From Aquisalimonas sp007126095 (GTDB lineage Bacteria; Pseudomonadota; Gammaproteobacteria; Nitrococcales; Aquisalimonadaceae): a DNA stretch of 64,000 bases. The DNA lies in NCBI RefSeq assembly GCF_048323695.1, contig NZ_JBLWFT010000002.1, positions 1 through 64,000 on the forward strand, written 5' to 3'. The translations under genes and the position numbers were made by a program. Below the pieces are notes generated by a model that saw only the letters and a list, made by a program, of their open reading frames with translations, did no database searches and had not been told where the DNA came from. This document shows positions 7,474 to 15,631 of this stretch, one piece after another. The first letter of the stretch is position 1. The number at the start of each line of letters is the position of its first letter.

Positions 7474-7564
7474 GTAGGGTGGACCTTCAGGTCCACCATC
7501 AAACTCTCTGCAGGCCCCGGCGTCTTATGGAAGCATGGATGGTGGACCTAAAGGTCCACCCTAC
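7474..7564. repeat. REP-like inverted pair, copy 1
   Basis: Two units face each other: GTAG plus the near-palindrome GGTGGACCTTCAGGTCCACC at 7474-7497, and the reverse unit at 7541-7564 with one change (CCTAAAGG). The GTAG head followed by a hairpin is the signature of REP sequences mobilised by RAYT transposases. The spacer of 43 bases is longer than in copies 2 to 4. It lies downstream of the nuclease-helicase gene. Confidence 0.8.
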
Positions 7565-7662
7565 GCATCATGCCGAGCCAAGGCCCTGAACTCCCTTCTT
7601 GATGCATTGCCTGCCTCGGTGCACCTTGCTAGTTTATTGGCTATTCAGGGAGGATCAGACCA

Positions 7663-8262
7663 ATGCATGGACGCATTCTGGCTATTCGTGGCATCTCGTT
7701 TTTCCTCGTCTTCTTCGTCGCATCCGCGTTTCCTGCCGGCGTGTCCGGTAATGCGTGTGACGCGACCGCTAAGCCTGTCGACGGCCTGGGGAGCTCGGAG
7801 CCTCTAGAGGGCATCGAGCTCCGCGTCAATCCGCAATTGAGTGTTTCCGTGCCGGATGCGCCGTCCCGGCTGGTCCATAACAATGTCGTGATGATCCTTG
7901 ACTACGAGGGCGAAGCGCGCATTGCGTTCCGGGAGGTCACGCGCTCTGAACTGGATCCAGCCATCGGCGATACCACGGTTTCCCAGTTTCTGGAGTGGGC
8001 ATTCAAGACTCCAGACGACGAGTTGCCGTCACACGAGGCAGGCGAGTTTGCCCGGGAATACGCAAGCGGGCTCTGTGCGCAGGAACTGAAGTTCCTCACG
8101 CGCGGCAAAGCGACCATTTTTGCGGGTATTCAGGAAGGTGGCGCGCGTGTTGCGATTATCGCTAACGAAGACGATGATCATGGGTTCATGCATCTCTCCA
8201 CGAGGAAGCTGGACGAGGGCACGTTCGGGCGTTTGCTGGAATCAATTGAGAGAAGGAAGTAG
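7663..8262 (+). CDS. Hypothetical secreted protein
   Basis: A 199-residue protein of unknown function. It starts with a Sec-type signal peptide (RGISFFLVFFVASAFPAGVSGNA, cleavage probably near residue 29). The mature part is acidic and contains no motif I recognise; two cysteines (in NACDAT and LCAQEL) could form a disulfide in the periplasm. Start ATG 7663 is supported by GGGAGGATC upstream. It stands alone between a REP pair and the RhuM-Fic gene. Lacking relatives that I can name, I give no function. Confidence 0.65.
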   Translation: MHGRILAIRGISFFLVFFVASAFPAGVSGNACDATAKPVDGLGSSEPLEGIELRVNPQLSVSVPDAPSRLVHNNVVMILDYEGEARIAFREVTRSELDPAIGDTTVSQFLEWAFKTPDDELPSHEAGEFAREYASGLCAQELKFLTRGKATIFAGIQEGGARVAIIANEDDDHGFMHLSTRKLDEGTFGRLLESIERRK

Positions 8263-8564
8263 CAATTGGAACTCACGGATACATCCGTCGTGAACTTGCC
8301 AAGATAGCTCGTCGGGCTACCTCCGAGCGCTCATCCCAGTATGTTGCTTGCACTCGAGCAGCCGCGCTTGGAATGCGTACAGATTTTGAGATGGCAGCCC
8401 ACTGAGATTGTTAGCCCCTTGACGGACCATATCGGCATGGAGCTTAGTCATCAGGGGGCTGGTCACTGATGCTGTGGGTAGCGCGTATTGGCAGCCATTG
8501 GCGGACATACCGGGAATCTGTACAAATGTGCTGGACTTTGGGGGCCCTACAGCGAAGAGACGGC
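8263..8564. other. Intergenic stretch of about 300 bases without a supported gene
   Basis: I see no credible coding frame here. A TTGACG at about 8418 could be a -35 element, but no good -10 follows at the right spacing. The stretch is somewhat richer in A and T than its neighbours, as often seen ahead of accessory genes. An open frame from 8469 runs into the RhuM-Fic gene but its first 32 codons do not resemble RhuM proteins. Confidence 0.35.
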
Positions 8565-9557
8565 ATGGGTGAGATCGTTATTTTCGAGGATGAAACGTGT
8601 CCTGTTGAAGTACGGCTGGAAGGCGAGACCCTTTGGGCGACCCAGAGCCAGATGGGCGAGCTTTTTGACACTTCCACGGACAACATCGGCCTGCACCTGA
8701 AGAATATCTATGCCGATGGGGAACTGAGTGAATCGACAACGACCGAGGAATTCTCGGTAGTTCGCCGGGAGGGTCAGCGCCAAGTCAGGCGGCGGCTGAA
8801 GCACTACGATCTGGACGCTGTGATCGCCGTGGGCTACCGAGTCAGCTCGCTGCGAGCCACCCGCTTCCGCCAGTGGGCCACCCGCGTTCTGCGCGAACAC
8901 CTCACCCAGGGCTACAGCGTCAGCGAGCATCGCCTGGCTCAGCGGGGACTCGCCGAGCTTGAGCAGGCTGTGGAGCTGCTTGGCGAGACGCTCAGGCGGC
9001 AGGAACCGGTTCCGGATGTGGGGCAGGAGGTGGTGGGCCTGATCCTTGGCTACGCCCGCACGTGGCGCCTGCTACAGGACTACGACGAAGGCGCCTTGGG
9101 TGTGCCGCCCGGTGCCCGGCCCGCTCGTGGGGTGCTCGCCTTCGATGAAGCGCGCCATGCACTGGATGCCCTGGCCGGAGAGCTACGGGAACGGGGCGAG
9201 GCGACGGAGCTGTTCGCCCGGGACCGGGGCGACGGACTGGCCTCGATTCTGGGCAATCTGGAACAGAGCATGTTCGGCGAGGCGCTGTACAGGACGCGGG
9301 AGGAGCGCGCCGCTCATCTGTTCTACTTCGTGATCAAGAATCACCCCTTCTCCGACGGCAACAAGCGCTCGGGTGCCTTCCTGTTCCTGCTCTATCTCCG
9401 CCAGGAAGGCATGCGCCTGACCCTGAACGAGCAGGGACTGACGGCACTCACTCTGCTCATCGCCGAGAGTGACCCCAAGGCCAAGGATCTGATGGTGCGA
9501 CTGGTGATGAACCTGATCGCGGAGAACGGCGGCGACGATCAATCACGCACGGGGTGA
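8565..9557 (+). CDS. RhuM-like protein fused to a Fic/Doc domain
   Basis: A 330-residue fusion. Residues 1-170 match the RhuM family (IVIFEDETCPVEVRLEGETL, LWATQSQMGELFDTSTDNIG, the ALxxYDLDAVIAVGYRVSS-type segment, then FRQWATRVLREHL). Residues 200-330 form a Fic/Doc domain with HPFSDGNKRSGAFLF at 260-274. The K in GNKR is the Doc-like variant rather than the AMPylator GNGR, so a phosphotransferase activity like Doc's on EF-Tu is possible. No Phd-like antitoxin is adjacent. I chose the ATG at 8565, where the RhuM homology begins. Family members occur in toxin-antitoxin and defence neighbourhoods; function here is unproven. Confidence 0.8.
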   Translation: MGEIVIFEDETCPVEVRLEGETLWATQSQMGELFDTSTDNIGLHLKNIYADGELSESTTTEEFSVVRREGQRQVRRRLKHYDLDAVIAVGYRVSSLRATRFRQWATRVLREHLTQGYSVSEHRLAQRGLAELEQAVELLGETLRRQEPVPDVGQEVVGLILGYARTWRLLQDYDEGALGVPPGARPARGVLAFDEARHALDALAGELRERGEATELFARDRGDGLASILGNLEQSMFGEALYRTREERAAHLFYFVIKNHPFSDGNKRSGAFLFLLYLRQEGMRLTLNEQGLTALTLLIAESDPKAKDLMVRLVMNLIAENGGDDQSRTG

Positions 9558-9682
9558 GTGCCGGTTTCCGGGGCGAGTGCGGTTATTGTGTTCAGGCGCG
9601 AGGCGACCATCCCGGTGATGGCCGTTTGGTAGACTGGAGGGGCATTGGAATTGTGCCCTGACTTCGGCTAAAGGAGGCCAAC

Positions 9683-10102
9683 ATGACGTCAAGGAAAATG
9701 CCGGTTGAGGAGTTCACCACGCCCGATCCCGTGACGGCGAGCGAGGGCATGACCATCGACGAACTGCGTGCGCTGATGGACAGGCACGGCATTCGCCACC
9801 TCCCCGTGCTGCGTGGTGATACGGCGGTGGGCGTGGTCAGCGACCGGGACGTGCGCGTCGTGCTGGGGCTGGACTCGTCGGCGAAGCACCAGGTGTGCGC
9901 CGCGGATATCATGGCGGAGGACCCGCTCACGGTCGCTGCCAGCACGCCCCTGGACAAAGTGGCTTACTCCATGTCGGACCAGAAGGTCGGCAGCGTCATC
10001 GTGACGGATGATGACGGGCAGTTTCTCGGCATCTTCACCGCCAGCGACGCCCTGAATGCGCTGGTGGAGATCGTCCGCGGGGACGACGCCGACGGCCCGT
10101 AA
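9683..10102 (+). CDS. Tandem CBS-domain protein
   Basis: A 139-residue stand-alone Bateman module of two CBS domains: the first around residues 8-60 (FTTPDPVTASEGMTIDELRA, HGIRHLPVLRG, VGVVSDRDVR), the second around 72-130 (AADIMAEDPLTVAASTPLDK, KVGSVIVTDDDGQFLGIFTA SDAL). Such proteins usually bind adenine nucleotides and act as energy sensors for partners that are not fused to them. A strong ribosome-binding site (AAAGGAGG) precedes ATG 9683. It is cytoplasmic, monocistronic and converges with the oxygenase gene across a REP pair. The partner cannot be named. Confidence 0.85.
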   Translation: MTSRKMPVEEFTTPDPVTASEGMTIDELRALMDRHGIRHLPVLRGDTAVGVVSDRDVRVVLGLDSSAKHQVCAADIMAEDPLTVAASTPLDKVAYSMSDQKVGSVIVTDDDGQFLGIFTASDALNALVEIVRGDDADGP

Positions 10103-10122
10103 CCCCGCCGGCCGTAGGGCCC

Positions 10123-10184
10123 GTAGGGTGGACCTTCAGGTCCACCAGTCCAGCCAAGATGGTGGACCTGAAGGTCCACCCTAC
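10123..10184. repeat. REP-like inverted pair, copy 2
   Basis: Units at 10123-10146 and 10161-10184 face each other with a 14-base spacer, AGTCCAGCCAAGAT. Each has the GTAG head and the 20-base palindrome. The pair lies between the converging ends of the CBS and oxygenase genes and could also fold as a terminator-like stem. Confidence 0.85.
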
Positions 10185-10201
10185 AGCCACGGCCGGTGGT
10201 G

Positions 10202-11050
10202 TTACTCCAGGGAGCCCAGCCGTTCGCCGTGGTTCAGTCCCCGGAAGAGCTGGTAGGTGGTGCGCACGGGAGTCCCGTCCACGTTCGGTGCGCCCCGGCC
10301 GGCCTGCACGTCCGGCCGGTTGGCCGTGCGCAGCTCGAATGATAGCCGTGTCCGCTCCGTGGCGTTCGGCACCGACGCATGCAGGTGGGCGCCGGAGAAG
10401 CACAGCAGGTCGCCGGGCTCGATGCTCACGGGCATCGCCTCCTCCCAGCCCGGGGGCTCGGCGGCGAGTGGCAGCAGCGGGTAGTCGGTGTCTGGCCCAT
10501 CCGCCTTCAGGCGGCGCAGCAGCTTGCCGAAATCCCAGCCCGCGCTGGTGTTGGGCACGGGGCGTTCGAAATAGGCCGGGAAGAAGGCGATGGTGCGCTC
10601 CGGCGTGGTCGGCCACACCGGGGCCCACCAGTTGGTCTGCGCCATGATGTTCGACCCCCAGGTGTCCCGGTGCACGCCCAGCGGGCTGATCAGGCGCCCA
10701 CCGCTGCCGCTGGATGCGCTCTGGACCCGCAGCTCCAGCCCGTCGCCGTAGGTGTCGTCGATGCGCACGCCCACGGCCTGAAGTGCCGTGCGCAGCATCG
10801 CGGTCACCGTGTCATCGGCGGCGATTTCGTCCCGTAGCGCCTGAGCCGCGGCGTTGACCGCCGCCTCCGGGAACCGCTCATGAACCGACTCCGGATCGGC
10901 ACCCAGGTGCTGCCGGCAGATCGCCTGCAGTGCACCCACGAGGTCCGCCACGGCCGCAGAACCCCGGAAGACAATCAGATCGCCTCGGTAGACGCGCTCG
11001 TTACGCGCCTGTTCGGGGAGTGGGTCGGATGTGAGGAAGAACGACGCCAT
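10202..11050 (-). CDS. PhyH-like Fe(II)/2-oxoglutarate dioxygenase
   Basis: A 282-residue protein with the double-stranded beta-helix features of phytanoyl-CoA dioxygenase-like enzymes: an HxD pair in PLGVHRDTW (H127, D129), a distal histidine in CFSGAHLHAS (H222 or H224) and a downstream arginine-rich strand (ERTRLSFELR) that could hold 2-oxoglutarate. Start ATG 11050 has GGAGGG upstream; the longer open frame adds unrelated residues. The substrate is unknown; family members hydroxylate lipids, amino acids such as ectoine, or antibiotics. It is a single gene converging with the CBS gene. Confidence 0.65.
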   Translation of the reverse strand: MASFFLTSDPLPEQARNERVYRGDLIVFRGSAAVADLVGALQAICRQHLGADPESVHERFPEAAVNAAAQALRDEIAADDTVTAMLRTALQAVGVRIDDTYGDGLELRVQSASSGSGGRLISPLGVHRDTWGSNIMAQTNWWAPVWPTTPERTIAFFPAYFERPVPNTSAGWDFGKLLRRLKADGPDTDYPLLPLAAEPPGWEEAMPVSIEPGDLLCFSGAHLHASVPNATERTRLSFELRTANRPDVQAGRGAPNVDGTPVRTTYQLFRGLNHGERLGSLE

Positions 11051-11253
11051 GAGCCATCCCTCCGCGTGCTCAAACGGTGTGCGCCCTACTGTGCCGCCTA
11101 CGGCCAACCACCGGTGTCGCGGAACCGCCGTCGGCTTGTTCGCCTCCGCGGGCGCTTGCTGGAATCGATTGGAACTAGAAGGTCGCAAAGGACTCTTTGC
11201 GGGCGGGGCGGCCGGGCGCTATGGTCATGGAGTCAGTCGAAAGGAGATCGACG

Positions 11254-11706
11254 GTGATTCTGCGAGATTCAGTGAAGATTGAGGCGGCGCCGGAGGCCGT
11301 CTTCGGGTTCTTCGAAGACATGGAGAGCAACTACCTGGAGTGGCATCCGGACCATGTCGTTTTTCAATGGGTGTCCGGTCGTGGCTTGCAGGAAGGCAAC
11401 GTCTTCTACTTCGAGGAGTACATCCGCGGGAAGCTGTTCAAGAAGCGCGTCGAGTTCACCCGTGTTACCCCGGGGCGGTACATCGAGTTCGCGCCCACGT
11501 TCTGGCTCATGCGGTTCTTCCTGCCACGCATGCTGTTTCGCATGGAGCCGCAGCCCGGCGGGTGTGAGTTCATCGCCGAGATCCATCTCAGGCTGGGGCC
11601 TCTGGCCCGTCGGGCGAACGCCAAGGACCTCGACGCCGTGCGCGAGCACATGCGCGTCGAAGGCGTGAACATCAAACGCATTGTCGAGGCCCGTGCCGAT
11701 GGGTAG
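11254..11706 (+). CDS. SRPBCC-fold protein (polyketide cyclase/lipid-binding type)
   Basis: A 150-residue protein with the START-like helix-grip fold: VKIEAAPEAVFGFFEDMESN at the N-terminus, a hydrophobic beta-sheet (VTPGRYIEFAPTFWLMRFFL) and a long C-terminal helix (LDAVREHMRVEGVNIKRIVE). Such proteins bind hydrophobic ligands or act as cyclases. I favour GTG 11254, which has AAGGAG eight bases upstream; an in-frame ATG at 11221 is possible. It is divergent from the oxygenase gene, so a shared regulatory region of about 200 bases lies at 11051-11253. Ligand unknown. Confidence 0.7.
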   Translation: MILRDSVKIEAAPEAVFGFFEDMESNYLEWHPDHVVFQWVSGRGLQEGNVFYFEEYIRGKLFKKRVEFTRVTPGRYIEFAPTFWLMRFFLPRMLFRMEPQPGGCEFIAEIHLRLGPLARRANAKDLDAVREHMRVEGVNIKRIVEARADG

Positions 11707-11744
11707 CTGGACGAGGAAGGGGGAGATGTCCGGGTACGAGACCC

Positions 11745-11806
11745 GTAGGGCGGACCTTCAGGTCCACCAGTTCAGCCAAGATGGTGGACCTGAAGGTCCA
11801 CCCTAC
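11745..11806. repeat. REP-like inverted pair, copy 3
   Basis: Units at 11745-11768 and 11783-11806 face each other with a 14-base spacer (AGTTCAGCCAAGAT). The left unit has one base change (GGGCGGACC). It lies between the converging SRPBCC and hydrolase genes. Confidence 0.85.
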
Positions 11807-11874
11807 AGCGGGGTCGATTCAAGCGGACCTTGAAATGCCCGGCGCCCGGGGCGTCCCGGGCAGCCGGATCGGTG

Positions 11875-12783
11875 TTACTGAGGTGTGTCCGCGAAGGCGG
11901 CCCGCAGGAATGACTTCACGTCACTGTTGAACCTCTCCGGTGCCTCCATTTGCGGGGTATGGCCGATGCCCTCGTAGAGATGCAGCTCGGCGTTCGGGAA
12001 TGTCTCAGCGATGTGCTCCGCCGCGGCGGGTTTGATCATGGCGTCGTCCGTGCCGTGGATCACCAGCATCGGCGCCGTGATGTCTGCCAGCGCCTCACCG
12101 GGGATTCCCAGTTCCATTGTCACGATGGCCCCGCGCACTTCGGGTGGCACCATCATGGAGCTGGCAAACAGGGTGCTGAACGCGTCCGGGTCCAGCTCGT
12201 TGGCGGTCAGCATGCCCACGAAGGCGCGGGTGGCTTCGATACTGGTTCTCGGGTCGCGCGCCGCCATGTTCTGGATGTGAGGCAGCAGTTGCTCCTCGAA
12301 GACGCTTTCTCCCTCGCTGGTGGTGCGGCTGGTGAACGCACCGGTGAAGGCCACACCGCTGATGTCGTCATCCCCGTATTCAGCGAGGTAGCTCGCGAGC
12401 AGCGCCCCCGCCATGGACCACCCGACCAGAACGGGCTGGTCCAGCTCCTTGGCGCGGATGACAGCGTTGATGTCGTCCGCCCAGATCGAGTAGTCCCCGT
12501 AGTGCTCGGGCTTGAGCGGCTTGTCGGATGCGCCGTGGCCGCGGAGATCGAGCGCAATGATGCGGTACTCTTCGGCCAGCGGCCCGTTGTACTGCGCCTC
12601 CCAGGCCAGGTGGTTCATGGTAAAGCCGTGCACGAACACCACTGGCGGCCCGTCCGGGTTGCCCGTTTCAAAGACGGCCAGGTTGACGCCGTTGGCTCCG
12701 GCGACGGTGGTCACGGCCTGCGCCTGCCCCGCGCTGAAAAGTAGTGCGGTTGCGACGGTGATTGCAGTGATTGCCCGGTTCAT
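11875..12783 (-). CDS. Exported alpha/beta hydrolase
   Basis: A 302-residue alpha/beta hydrolase with a Sec signal peptide (ITVATALLFSAGQAQA, cleavage near residue 22). The catalytic set is visible: oxyanion-hole VFVHGFTMNH, nucleophile elbow GWSMAG, an acid in LVIHGTDD and the histidine in IGHTPQMEAPERF. Family members are esterases, epoxide or haloalkane hydrolases, or lactonases; the substrate cannot be told. Start ATG 12783 follows a GGAGG site. It lies downstream of, and in the same direction as, the LuxR-hydrolase regulator gene (126-base gap), so the regulator may control it. Confidence 0.8.
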   Translation of the reverse strand: MNRAITAITVATALLFSAGQAQAVTTVAGANGVNLAVFETGNPDGPPVVFVHGFTMNHLAWEAQYNGPLAEEYRIIALDLRGHGASDKPLKPEHYGDYSIWADDINAVIRAKELDQPVLVGWSMAGALLASYLAEYGDDDISGVAFTGAFTSRTTSEGESVFEEQLLPHIQNMAARDPRTSIEATRAFVGMLTANELDPDAFSTLFASSMMVPPEVRGAIVTMELGIPGEALADITAPMLVIHGTDDAMIKPAAAEHIAETFPNAELHLYEGIGHTPQMEAPERFNSDVKSFLRAAFADTPQ

Positions 12784-12908
12784 GACGTGTCCTCCCGCGT
12801 TGTCTGAACTGACAGCCCCAGCGTGCGTGCTCCGTGGGCGCGCGACATGAGGCAGCGGTCCCGTGTACGCAGGGTTCCCGGGTGTTGATTCGGGACATTC
12901 GCCCCGGG

Positions 12909-13970
12909 TCAGGACGGGAGCTGGTCCGAGTGGCGGGCGAGCACGATGGCGCGTGCCCGGGAGTGGACGCCAAGCTTGTCGAGGATGATGCTGACGTGGT
13001 TTCGCACGGTCTTCTCGCCGATGCCCAATCGCTCGGCAATCTCGTGATTCGACAGCCCCTCGGCCAGGAGTGCGAGCACATCCTGCTGCCGTCGGGTGAG
13101 GTGCTCGCCGTCCGGCAGAGGACAGGGTGCGGCAGCGGCCGCGGGCAGAAAGCCGTTCACCAGGGACTGGAAGCGCGCCCACGCCGGTTCGTGTTCCAGC
13201 AGGATGTGGTTGCAGCTGTCGAGAATGGCCAGCTCGGCTCCCGGGATGCCGTCGGCCAGGGTGCGACCAGCCTCCACGGGGATCACTGCGTCACGCTCGG
13301 GGTGAATGACCAGGGTTGGGCAGCGCACCTCCCGGAGCCGGCGGAGGACGTTCACCTTGCCAAGCATGTCGATGGTTCGGGCTGCAGCCTCACCGGAGGT
13401 GGTTTTCTGTGCCACGTCAGCGAACCACTCGCGTTGACTGGCATCGCTCTCCGGGGCGAAGAGGCGGCCATAAATCTCCCGGAAGGCGCAGTGCTCCACG
13501 CTCCAACCCAGCGCGGCCAGTTCCTGCAGGGCCGCCCACAGCCGACGAAGGTCGTCGGGTGCCTCGTGCCAGCCCAGCGGGAAACCGCCGTAGAGCAACA
13601 GCCGCTCGACCCGCTCGGGGTGCCGGGCGGTGTACTCCACGGCCAACGCCGCCCCCTGGGACATCCCGAACAGCGGGAAGCGCCGCAGCTCCAGGGCATC
13701 GACAACGCTCTCGAGATCGGTCACGCATTCCTCGAAATCGACATTGCCCGGGTTTCGGTCGGACAGTCCCACGCCCCGCTGGTCGTAGCGGATCAGCCTG
13801 TGGCGGCTGGAGAGAAACCGTAGCCAGTGACGCCACACCGGCCCATGCCAGTCGTACTCGGCGTGGGTCATCCAGGTGGCCGCGCGGACCAGCGGAGGCC
13901 CCGCGCCGGACTGAGCGCAGGCAAGGCGCACGCCATCCCGCGAGCGGATGATGTCGATCTTCTGGCGCAT
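12909..13970 (-). CDS. LuxR-type regulator with N-terminal alpha/beta hydrolase domain
   Basis: A 353-residue fusion. Residues 1-260 are an alpha/beta hydrolase (YDQRGVGLSDRN, nucleophile elbow FGMSQGAALAVEYTARHPER, acid in LVIHPERD, histidine in SCNHILLEHEPAW); residues 285-345 are a LuxR helix-turn-helix (LTRRQQDVLALLAEGLSNHE, then IAERLGIGEKTVRNHVSIIL). The catalytic triad looks intact, so the domain may bind or hydrolyse its inducer. This architecture is a known family, though ligands are mostly unidentified. Start ATG 13970. It is followed by the exported hydrolase gene, a plausible target. Confidence 0.85.
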   Translation of the reverse strand: MRQKIDIIRSRDGVRLACAQSGAGPPLVRAATWMTHAEYDWHGPVWRHWLRFLSSRHRLIRYDQRGVGLSDRNPGNVDFEECVTDLESVVDALELRRFPLFGMSQGAALAVEYTARHPERVERLLLYGGFPLGWHEAPDDLRRLWAALQELAALGWSVEHCAFREIYGRLFAPESDASQREWFADVAQKTTSGEAAARTIDMLGKVNVLRRLREVRCPTLVIHPERDAVIPVEAGRTLADGIPGAELAILDSCNHILLEHEPAWARFQSLVNGFLPAAAAAPCPLPDGEHLTRRQQDVLALLAEGLSNHEIAERLGIGEKTVRNHVSIILDKLGVHSRARAIVLARHSDQLPS

Positions 13971-14041
13971 GGTCGATGGCCCCTAAGGCCGGTCACCATC
14001 GGGTTATCGACTAGTCTAGGCCAGTCGGGCGCAACTTGCCT

Positions 14042-14695
14042 TTACGCGGTCAGGGGGGGCGGCTGTGGCGGGGTGCCGTCGCCGTGGATCTCGATCCGGC
14101 CCCGCGCGAGTCGGATCCAGCCATCGCGTTCGAAGTCCTTCAGCAGGCGGCTGACCACCTCCCTGGCCGTACCCAGCTCCACCGCCAGTGTCTGGTGCGT
14201 GATGTTCAATGGGCTGTCCTTTGCGTGGCTGCGAAGCCACTCGGCCAGCCGCACATCCATGCGCTGAAAAGCGATTTCCTCCACGAGCATCATGAGCGAG
14301 TCCAGCCGCTCGCCGTAGGACACCATGATCTGCCGTCGGAACGGCGCGGAGCGTGCCATCAGGGAATCGAAAACGCTGTTCGGAAGCACGATAACGGTTG
14401 TCGGCGTCTCCACGATCGCCTCCGCGCGATAACCGCGACCGGCCATCAGACAGCCGATGGACAGGGTGCACACGTCTGCGTCGCCGATGCGGTAGAGGAC
14501 GATCTCGTGGCCGGAGCTGCCGGTCATCTGGACCCGCACGCTGCCCTCGAGTACCAGCGGCAGGCCCTGGCACTGATCGCCCGGGCGGAAGACCTGTTGG
14601 CCGGCGGGTAGTTCGACAATGCGTGCCCGTTTCTGCACGTCCTGCAGTAGATCCGGCTCCATCCCGGCGAAAGCGGGGTGTTCCGCGATTTGCAT
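14042..14695 (-). CDS. Crp/Fnr-family regulator with a paired-cysteine sensor segment
   Basis: A 217-residue protein with an N-terminal cyclic-nucleotide-binding-like barrel (PAGQQVFRPGDQCQGLPLVL, GSVRV) and a C-terminal winged helix (NITHQTLAVELGTAREVVSR LLKDFERDGWI). It lacks the N-terminal cysteine cluster of Fnr, but has DVCTLSIGCLM with C76 and C82 in the sensor domain, a pattern seen in Crp/Fnr regulators next to DUF2892 and sulfur genes. It is divergent from exactly such genes here. I infer redox or reactive-sulfur sensing through the cysteine pair; this is not demonstrated. Confidence 0.8.
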   Translation of the reverse strand: MQIAEHPAFAGMEPDLLQDVQKRARIVELPAGQQVFRPGDQCQGLPLVLEGSVRVQMTGSSGHEIVLYRIGDADVCTLSIGCLMAGRGYRAEAIVETPTTVIVLPNSVFDSLMARSAPFRRQIMVSYGERLDSLMMLVEEIAFQRMDVRLAEWLRSHAKDSPLNITHQTLAVELGTAREVVSRLLKDFERDGWIRLARGRIEIHGDGTPPQPPPLTA

Positions 14696-14789
14696 GGCTC
14701 ATCTCTCACTGCTGGCGTCGGTTGTCTCCCCAACATTCTGGACGGTCGTTGACTGCCTGTCATGCCGGAGGCGGACCTCCGACGGGTGT

Positions 14790-14802
14790 GTGACTTAGTC
14801 AC
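14790..14802. promoter_or_regulatory. Inverted repeat in the Crp/Fnr - DUF2892 divergent region
   Basis: GTGAC-TTA-GTCAC is a perfect 5-3-5 palindrome inside TGTGACTTAGTCACT, close to but one base shorter in spacing than a Crp-type site (TGTGA-N6-TCACA). It lies 78-66 bases before the DUF2892 start and about 100 bases before the regulator start, a sensible place for an operator of the neighbouring Crp/Fnr protein. Confidence 0.35.
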
Positions 14803-14867
14803 TGACTTGCTCTGCGCATGGGCGCATGTTGAATGCGGTCGCAACCGTATGCCGGAAGGAGGCAGTC

Positions 14868-15071
14868 ATGTTCAAGCACAATATGGGAACCATTGATCGG
14901 GGGATTCGTGCCGTGGTCGGGCTCGCCCTGATCAGTCTCGTATTCTTCGGCCCGCAGACGGCCTGGGGCTGGGTTGGCGTGATTCCGCTGGCTACGGCCG
15001 CAATGGGCTTCTGCCCCGCGTACAGCCCGCTGGGCCTGTCCACTTGCAAGCGGCGCTCGCAACCCAACTAA
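14868..15071 (+). CDS. DUF2892 (YgaP transmembrane-like) small membrane protein
   Basis: A 67-residue inner-membrane protein: MFKHNMGTIDRGIRAVVGLA opening and two hydrophobic helices (ALISLVFFGPQTAWGWVGVI, PLATAAMGFCPAYSPLGL), with GFCPAYSPLG typical of DUF2892. In other bacteria this domain is fused to or sits beside rhodanese sulfurtransferases and is linked to sulfide or persulfide handling. Start ATG 14868 follows GGAAGGAGG. It lies 14 bases ahead of the DsrE-like gene, forming a two-gene unit opposite the Crp/Fnr regulator. Confidence 0.85.
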   Translation: MFKHNMGTIDRGIRAVVGLALISLVFFGPQTAWGWVGVIPLATAAMGFCPAYSPLGLSTCKRRSQPN

Positions 15072-15085
15072 GAAGGAGCAATGCA

Positions 15086-15523
15086 ATGATCCGGCGAATT
15101 TCCATGCTGTTCATGCTGGCGGTCGCACTGCTGATCGGCCAGTCCGCACATGCCGACGAACCGGAGCATCTGCTCACGGTGGTCAACTCCGGCTCGAACG
15201 AAACCCAGGCCATGGCCATGATCCTGACCGCGCAGTATCTGGAACAGGGCGGCAGCGCCCAGGTGCTGCTCTGCGACTCGGCGGGTGAACTGGCGCTGGA
15301 AGGCTCCGACATGGGGTCGGGCGTGGTACAGCCCGCCGATGCCTCCCCGCGTCAGATGCTTGGCAATCTGATCGAGGCGGGGGTTGAGGTACAGGTCTGT
15401 GCCATCTTCCTGCCCGGCCAGGACAAGACGGAAGACGATCTCATCGAGGGTGTGACCGTTGCCCGCCCGGATGCCATCGCCAGGACCATGGCGCAGCGGG
15501 ACACCAAGTTGTTCACCAACTGA
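15086..15523 (+). CDS. Exported DsrE/F-like protein
   Basis: A 145-residue periplasmic protein with a Sec signal (MLFMLAVALLIGQSAHA) and a DsrE/F fold: a Rossmann-like strand (LLTVVNSGSNETQAMAMILT), a LCDSAGELA segment and ASPRQMLGNLIEAGVEVQVC before a C-terminal region. DsrE-like proteins carry or reduce persulfide sulfur on cysteine; here cysteines occur in LLCDSAG and VQVCAIFL. Start ATG 15086 has AAGGAG upstream. It is co-transcribed with the DUF2892 gene. A role in periplasmic sulfur relay is inference from family and context. Confidence 0.7.
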   Translation: MIRRISMLFMLAVALLIGQSAHADEPEHLLTVVNSGSNETQAMAMILTAQYLEQGGSAQVLLCDSAGELALEGSDMGSGVVQPADASPRQMLGNLIEAGVEVQVCAIFLPGQDKTEDDLIEGVTVARPDAIARTMAQRDTKLFTN

Positions 15524-15542
15524 GCCGGGGAACCGTAGAACC

Positions 15543-15604
15543 GTAGGGTGGACCTTCAGGTCCACCAGTCCAGCCAAGATGGTGGACCTGAAGGTCCACC
15601 CTAC
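15543..15604. repeat. REP-like inverted pair, copy 4
   Basis: Units at 15543-15566 and 15581-15604 face each other with the spacer AGTCCAGCCAAGAT, identical to that of copy 2 over the whole 62 bases. It lies between the converging DsrE-like and xthA genes. Confidence 0.85.
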
Positions 15605-15631
15605 GGTCCCCGCTCCATGCGCCCGGCGCCG

